DNA from: Chlamydiota bacterium
GTDB lineage: Bacteria > Chlamydiota > Chlamydiia > Chlamydiales > Parachlamydiaceae
Direction: 5' to 3'
Length of the DNA: 64,000 nucleotides
NCBI GenBank assembly: GCA_013287905.1
Contig: JABDCW010000004.1
Span: 17,163 to 81,162 of the forward strand
How positions within the stretch are numbered: the stretch's first letter is position 1; every line of letters begins with the position of its first letter. A program made the translations under genes and the position numbers. The notes beneath the pieces are model-generated. The model was not told the origin of the DNA. It saw only the letters and a program-made list of their open reading frames with translations, and did not search any database. Positions 60,075-64,000 of this stretch are shown here, piece after piece.

Positions 60075-60340
60075 TCGTGCCCGTGCCCATGCCCATGCCC
60101 GTGCCCGTGCCCGTGCCCGTGCCCGTGCCCGTGCCCGTGCCCGCATATGTTTATCTTTTCCGAATTTTATTCCCTGTTCGAAATTTGCGAGTAAAAGAAT
60201 TCGGAAATGATTAATAAATTCGGGCACGGGCACGGGCACGGGCACGGGCACGAAATTTGCGAGTAAAAGAATTCGGAAATGATTAATAAATTCGGGCAGG
60301 GGCACGGGCAGGGGCACGGGCACGCTCACGGGCACGAAAA
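60075..60340. repeat. GTGCCC hexamer hairpin between divergent genes
   Basis: A left array of about ten GTGCCC words (with two ATGCCC variants) at 60077-60141 is followed by CATATGTTTATCTTTTCCG. The right half is duplicated: AATTCGGAAATGATTAATAA plus GGGCAC array at about 60200-60252 and again at about 60269-60336. This is the only one of the main hexamer hairpins placed between divergent genes. Any reading frame through it gives Arg-Ala dipeptide repeats and is not a gene. Confidence 0.9.
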
Positions 60341-60390
60341 CAAAGTTGTTTGTGTATAATGACACTTTATGCTAAAATTGCCTGTAATTT

Positions 60391-61569
60391 ATGGCACATT
60401 CATTTAGACATCATCATATCCTGATGATCATGGAAGGTTATGATCATCAGTCCTTGCCCTTAGACCGTTTCGTCGGAAATTATTTTCGCCAGCATAAATC
60501 CCTTGGGTCGAAAGATCGCAGTGAAATTGCTGAAACAGTCTATGCGATGATTCGCTTTCGCGGGCTATTAGATGAAATTTGTAAAATTTGCGGCTTTCCC
60601 TCCACCTGGGAACAAAAGCTTAAAGCCTTTTGCGATGAGAGTTTTTCCTCTTACAAAGAAAGCAGCTGTATCCCTCCTCATATCAGAGTGAGTTTTCCAA
60701 AGATTTTATTCGATCATCTGTCGGATTGTTTTGGGGAAGGCAAGGCAATAGATATTTGTAAAGTCAGCAATTCTGCCGCCCCGACAACGGCGCGTGTCAA
60801 TACGATGAAGACGAGCAGAGACAGCTTGATTTTGCGTCTCGCGCATGAATTTCATGTGACGCCCTGTACATTTGCTCCTGATGGAATTGTGTTTTCAAAA
60901 CGGATCAGCTTTTCCCAAATGCCGGAGTTTAGGGAAGGGTTATTTGAAATCCAGGACGAAGGCAGTCAGCTGATCGGGGGGCTTGTTGAAGCAAAACCGG
61001 GACAGCTTGTCATGGACTATTGTGCGGGAGCTGGCGGCAAAACGCTTTGCTTTGCACCCCGAATGCAAAATAGAGGGCAAATTTATCTTCACGATATCCG
61101 TAAGTGGGCTTTAGACGACTGTAAAAAACGGTTGCGCAGGGCCGGCATCCAAAATGCCCAGATCGTGTTGCCAGACCAAGTGGATAAATTGAAGAAACTC
61201 AAAAAACAGTTCGACTGGGTTTTAGTCGATGCCCCTTGCACAGGCACCGGCACACTGCGCCGAAATCCCGATATGAAATGGAAAATTAACGAAGAGATGC
61301 TGGTAAGGCTGGTAGGTCAGCAACGAATGATTTTTGAAAAAGCCTTAAGTTTCATGAAACCGGATGGACATATTGTTTATGCCACATGCAGCCTGCTGAA
61401 AATGGAAAATCGCGATCAGGTGGACCACTTTATAAAAACTTATGATCTGGAACTTGTCCGCGATTTTGAGTCTATTCCTATATTAAATGGAATGGATGGA
61501 TTTTTTGGCGCTGTCTTAAGAAGAAAATCTGGAATAAAAACACCCCCTCATGCTATACACTTGATCTGA
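60391..61569 (+). CDS. RsmB/NSUN-type RNA m5C methyltransferase
   Basis: This 392-residue SAM-dependent RNA cytosine-5 methyltransferase has an N-terminal NusB-like helical part (about residues 1-100). The Rossmann domain follows with FEIQDEGSQL, the SAM loop MDYCAGAGGKT, the motif IV cysteine in VDAPCTGTGTLRRNPD and the catalytic motif VI cysteine in YATCSLLKMEN. The likely target is 16S rRNA C967 if it is true RsmB, but other NSUN-like targets cannot be excluded. Confidence 0.9.
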   Translation: MAHSFRHHHILMIMEGYDHQSLPLDRFVGNYFRQHKSLGSKDRSEIAETVYAMIRFRGLLDEICKICGFPSTWEQKLKAFCDESFSSYKESSCIPPHIRVSFPKILFDHLSDCFGEGKAIDICKVSNSAAPTTARVNTMKTSRDSLILRLAHEFHVTPCTFAPDGIVFSKRISFSQMPEFREGLFEIQDEGSQLIGGLVEAKPGQLVMDYCAGAGGKTLCFAPRMQNRGQIYLHDIRKWALDDCKKRLRRAGIQNAQIVLPDQVDKLKKLKKQFDWVLVDAPCTGTGTLRRNPDMKWKINEEMLVRLVGQQRMIFEKALSFMKPDGHIVYATCSLLKMENRDQVDHFIKTYDLELVRDFESIPILNGMDGFFGAVLRRKSGIKTPPHAIHLI

Positions 61570-61627
61570 ACTCAAAATAGAGCTCAAGTGTTTATCGCAT
61601 CAATTTTCAACTTTAATGAGGGCAAAT

Positions 61628-62332
61628 ATGTCAACAATAGGACAGAGAATATGGCAAAGAGGTTCTGCGTTCGCCTCTGAATGTGTAGATAAAGCAGCGA
61701 TTACTTTAGACTGTACTGATTTAAGGCGGAAAGTTTTTAGCATCGCATCAAAAAGCGTTAAGCTTGTTAACTCGTTCAGACCGTGGGATAACAAGGTCCT
61801 CTCTTGTTTTGCACAATTTCAAACATTCTGTGCACCGGTTGAGGAATTTTCATCTATTACGAGAACTGTGAAAGAGTTAAAGGACCGAAGAAATAATCCA
61901 TCAATGGTGAAAAGAGCCATACATGTCTCTTTGTTGTTTAGTCATACATTGCAATGTTCCGATGCCCTCGATAAAGTAGGCTTGATCAAGCTCGGAGCTT
62001 ATAAGACAGCAACTTTTATGGGAAAGTTTCCTTATTTTAAAATATTTACGACGGTTCCTAAAGTAATCCACTCTTTATATGAATGCTGGGAACATAGAGG
62101 AGTGCTTAACTCTGATCGTACATTTACTGAGAGATTTGATAAGTTTATTATCCCTCTTATTACTGCAATTGCTTCAACAGCCCTTTTCTTTATTGCTACA
62201 TGCGGCGGCACAAGCGTTTTCCTTGCGCGAACAGCCATTGCTTTGTCAACAACGATGTTAGGGTTTGAGATATTTAAATTTTCAAGGAAATTAAATTCGA
62301 TGTACCATTCTCATGCAGGTAGATTGGCGTGA
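61628..62332 (+). CDS. Protein of unknown function with C-terminal hydrophobic pair
   Basis: This 234-residue protein of unknown function is mostly helical. It has one bilobed hydrophobic stretch near the end (about residues 175-220: FIIPLITAIASTALFFIATCGG, read in parts, then FLARTAIALSTTMLGF), which recalls the paired helices of chlamydial Inc proteins. There is no signal peptide. The start at 61628 follows GAGGG; the ATG at 61616 lies within that site. The gene ends in a hairpin built of GATCAA/GATTAA words. Confidence 0.6.
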   Translation: MSTIGQRIWQRGSAFASECVDKAAITLDCTDLRRKVFSIASKSVKLVNSFRPWDNKVLSCFAQFQTFCAPVEEFSSITRTVKELKDRRNNPSMVKRAIHVSLLFSHTLQCSDALDKVGLIKLGAYKTATFMGKFPYFKIFTTVPKVIHSLYECWEHRGVLNSDRTFTERFDKFIIPLITAIASTALFFIATCGGTSVFLARTAIALSTTMLGFEIFKFSRKLNSMYHSHAGRLA

Positions 62333-62335
62333 TCG

Positions 62336-62475
62336 TGCGTGCTTGATCTTGGGTCTTAATCCCGATCTCGATCTTGGTCTTAATCTTTCTCTCAACACTT
62401 GTTGATTACTGAGATCAAGATCAAGATTAAGATTAAGATCAAGATCAAGATTAAGATCAAGATTAAGATCAAGTT
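62336..62475. repeat. GATCAA/GATTAA hexamer hairpin between convergent genes
   Basis: The left part has TTGATCTTGGGTCTTAATC-type words and the right part a run of AAGATC and AAGATT hexamers (about 62411-62472). The two sides pair. The element ends at the truA stop. It uses the same words as the perfect palindrome at 47945-48030. Confidence 0.85.
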
Positions 62476-63227
62476 AGTAATTGACCTGCATCAGGAATAA
62501 CCCATGCGGGGGGGGCAGCTTGTCCGCTGCATTTACGGTCTTTTTGTTGTAACATCAGGGCGATGGTGTCAACGGATTCTTTCTTTAAAGCAACCTCCAG
62601 CAAAGTTCCCGTGATGTTACGTACCATTTTATATAAAAATCGATCCCCCTCAAATTCCAGCCTTATGCTTCGCTTGTGTTCGACAACATCGAGCCGTTTT
62701 ATTGTGCATACGGGATTTTTTGCTGCGGAACCCTTATAGGCTTCATTGGCGAAGGAAGTAAAATCATGAGTTCCAACAAAACAGGCAGCGCCGCATTTTA
62801 ATAAGGCGATATCCAACTTTTCAGGGACATGCAAGCTATAAAAACGTTTAAAAGGATCTTGTACAGGCCCGCAAGTTAAATGATAATGATAGATTTTTCC
62901 AATTGCACTGTACCTGGCATGGAATGTATGGGGTACCTCGCTGACTTCAAGAACGCGAATGTCCCGCGGAAGTGTGGCATTTAAAGAATATTTAAAACGG
63001 TGAATGTCAATGGGTTTCTCTGTATGAAAATGAGCTGCCTGACCATATGCATGGACTCCTGCATCGGTGCGCCCGGAACCTGTGACGGTGACATCTTCGC
63101 GGAGGATAATGGCAATTTTTTTTTGCAATAGTTCCTGAACCGTAGTGCCATTTGGCTGTATTTGCCAACCGCTATAATTGGTTCCTTCATAAGCAAGGAT
63201 CAGTTTAAAACAAAACATACATGTCAT
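62469..63227 (-). CDS. truA: tRNA pseudouridine(38-40) synthase
   Basis: This 252-residue TruA modifies positions 38-40 of tRNAs. The start LILAYEGTNYSGWQIQPNG and the catalytic aspartate in GSGRTDAGVHAYGQ are canonical, as is the FLYKMVRNITGTLLEVA block. It overlaps the upstream phosphoesterase gene by four bases. truA and the LpxG-like gene also lie close together in Chlamydia. Confidence 0.95.
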   Translation of the reverse strand: MTCMFCFKLILAYEGTNYSGWQIQPNGTTVQELLQKKIAIILREDVTVTGSGRTDAGVHAYGQAAHFHTEKPIDIHRFKYSLNATLPRDIRVLEVSEVPHTFHARYSAIGKIYHYHLTCGPVQDPFKRFYSLHVPEKLDIALLKCGAACFVGTHDFTSFANEAYKGSAAKNPVCTIKRLDVVEHKRSIRLEFEGDRFLYKMVRNITGTLLEVALKKESVDTIALMLQQKDRKCSGQAAPPAWVIPDAGQLLT

Positions 63228-64000
63228 ATTTTTAAGGTCAGGAGTAAAAGTTCGGGTGGGGAGAATAACCGGAATGGCAAAACGCCGCCGAGCCCCCGGT
63301 TAATGTACATCCACTTTTGATCGACTTTCAAAAGACCTTTTTTAAATTGAGGGTTTTCTAAAAGAGTTAATTTTTTCCATATCAGAGGCAAATTAATTTG
63401 TCCTCCATGGGTATGGCCGCATAGTATGATATCACCTGGAAAATTTTTGAGCAAGGGCGTTCCATCCGGGTTATGCATTAAAATAATTCCAGGATCCATA
63501 GACCTGCCCTCAAAAGCCTTATTTGGATCGCAGCGCCCAAGGGAATATTCTCCAAGCCCAGTGAGATTTAAGTAGCCATCTTTGATTGGAATCGTTGTAG
63601 TTTGATTGTGTAACACTGTAATTGATGTTTCGGTTAACAGGTCGATTAATTCCTGATTCAATGGGAGCATTTTGGCTTGAGCCGTTGTATGGCCTGTCAG
63701 AGTCAATGAGCAAAACAATCTTCCAAAGGCCCTCAATAATGAAGATTTATTTTGCGATTGGATGACATCATAATCGCCGTGCTGATTGACGGAAACATAT
63801 CCGTGATAATCATGATTGCCGAGCACGGCGTAACAGCCGTAAGGAGCATAAAATTGTTGTAAGAAATTTTTTAACCTGTTGCGGTCTTCCACAATCCCGT
63901 GACAGATAAAGTCACCGGTAAAAACGATGATATCGGGTGCAAGCTCGCCAGATTTTTTAATGATCCGATTAGCAAACGCCCTGGAAAAATGGCGATGAAA
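63224..64000 (-). CDS. lpxG: Metallophosphoesterase, LpxG/YaeI-like (partial at window edge)
   Basis: This is a calcineurin-like phosphoesterase cut by the window end; the reading frame stays open to base 64000. The visible part (about 258 codons) holds PDIIVFTGDF (near 63930), LGNHDYHG, an ILMHNPD segment and CGHTHGGQINLP, all metal-binding motifs of the family. An internal ATG at 63892 lies after the first conserved motif and is therefore not the start. In Chlamydia the YaeI-like LpxG hydrolyses UDP-2,3-diacylglucosamine in lipid A synthesis; the neighbouring truA supports that assignment. A broader phosphoesterase role is the alternative. Confidence 0.8.
   Translation of the reverse strand, partial: FHRHFSRAFANRIIKKSGELAPDIIVFTGDFICHGIVEDRNRLKNFLQQFYAPYGCYAVLGNHDYHGYVSVNQHGDYDVIQSQNKSSLLRAFGRLFCSLTLTGHTTAQAKMLPLNQELIDLLTETSITVLHNQTTTIPIKDGYLNLTGLGEYSLGRCDPNKAFEGRSMDPGIILMHNPDGTPLLKNFPGDIILCGHTHGGQINLPLIWKKLTLLENPQFKKGLLKVDQKWMYINRGLGGVLPFRLFSPPELLLLTLKI

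Noticed and set aside
60016..60365. Reading frames encoding Arg-Ala dipeptide repeats across the hexamer array
   Set aside because: The frames arise from the GTGCCC/GGGCAC repeats, occur on both strands and have no ribosome-binding site or conserved flanks.

Overview
The window looks like a chromosome segment of a member of the Chlamydiae outside the classical Chlamydiaceae, that is, an amoeba- or environment-associated Parachlamydiales-type organism. This rests on gene content and order. It carries a fused aroDE next to aroB, the run lnt-lpxC-fabZ-lpxA-fmt in the order known from Chlamydia, ksgA beside a SurA-like gene, truA beside an LpxG-type phosphoesterase, a McsA/McsB pair, and a short Obg behind rplU-rpmA. 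Genes absent from reduced Chlamydiaceae genomes (LexA, spermidine/putrescine ABC transporter, AstA, RND pump, toxin-antitoxin genes) and many intergenic repeats argue for the larger genome of an environmental chlamydia. The species cannot be fixed from sequence alone.

Layout. 0-6.4 kb: a small repeat-containing membrane protein, a PEBP-family protein and three tandem paralogous coiled-coil proteins, two of which carry a WH2-like actin-binding motif. 6.4-9.7 kb: aroB-aroDE and a tandem helix-turn-helix protein. 10-14.8 kb: potABCD, a small membrane protein and a RelE/XRE toxin-antitoxin pair. 14.8-20 kb: a TPR protein, a small Cys/His protein, and a three-gene operon (M20 hydrolase, class III aminotransferase, AstA) behind a strong promoter. 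20.3-23.7 kb: hemC-hemD, a hydrophobic protein and a degenerate phytase-like phosphatase. 24-31.3 kb: alpha/beta hydrolase, recC, rmuC, a PAP2 lipid phosphatase and a LexA-like protein without its protease residues. 31.9-33.8 kb: a protein tyrosine phosphatase that appears to end in an SH2 domain. 33.9-34.3 kb: a HipB-like regulator with a truncated HipS/HipA-N remnant. 34.7-40.2 kb: a TolC-MFP-RND pump operon. 40.5-46.5 kb: mcsA-mcsB, an M24 peptidase and two large unknown proteins. 46.9-50 kb: a DMT transporter and rplU-rpmA-obgE. 50.7-64 kb: an unknown 638-residue protein, then cell-envelope and RNA-modification housekeeping genes.

The most interesting content is the set of probable host-directed proteins: a PTP-SH2 fusion, WH2-motif coiled-coil proteins with N-terminal tyrosines, a pseudo-phytase and hydrophobic Inc-like proteins. 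Together they suggest that host phosphotyrosine and actin signalling are targets. This is inference from motifs.

A second theme is non-coding. Almost every larger intergenic gap holds a long inverted repeat. There are at least four kinds: GTGCCC hexamer hairpins, GATCAA/GATTAA hexamer hairpins, CACAGAG-type and GCAGAGGCGC-type hairpins, and a 166-bp MITE-like element flanking obgE on both sides. Many lie between convergent genes. No rRNA, tRNA or CRISPR array was recognised.
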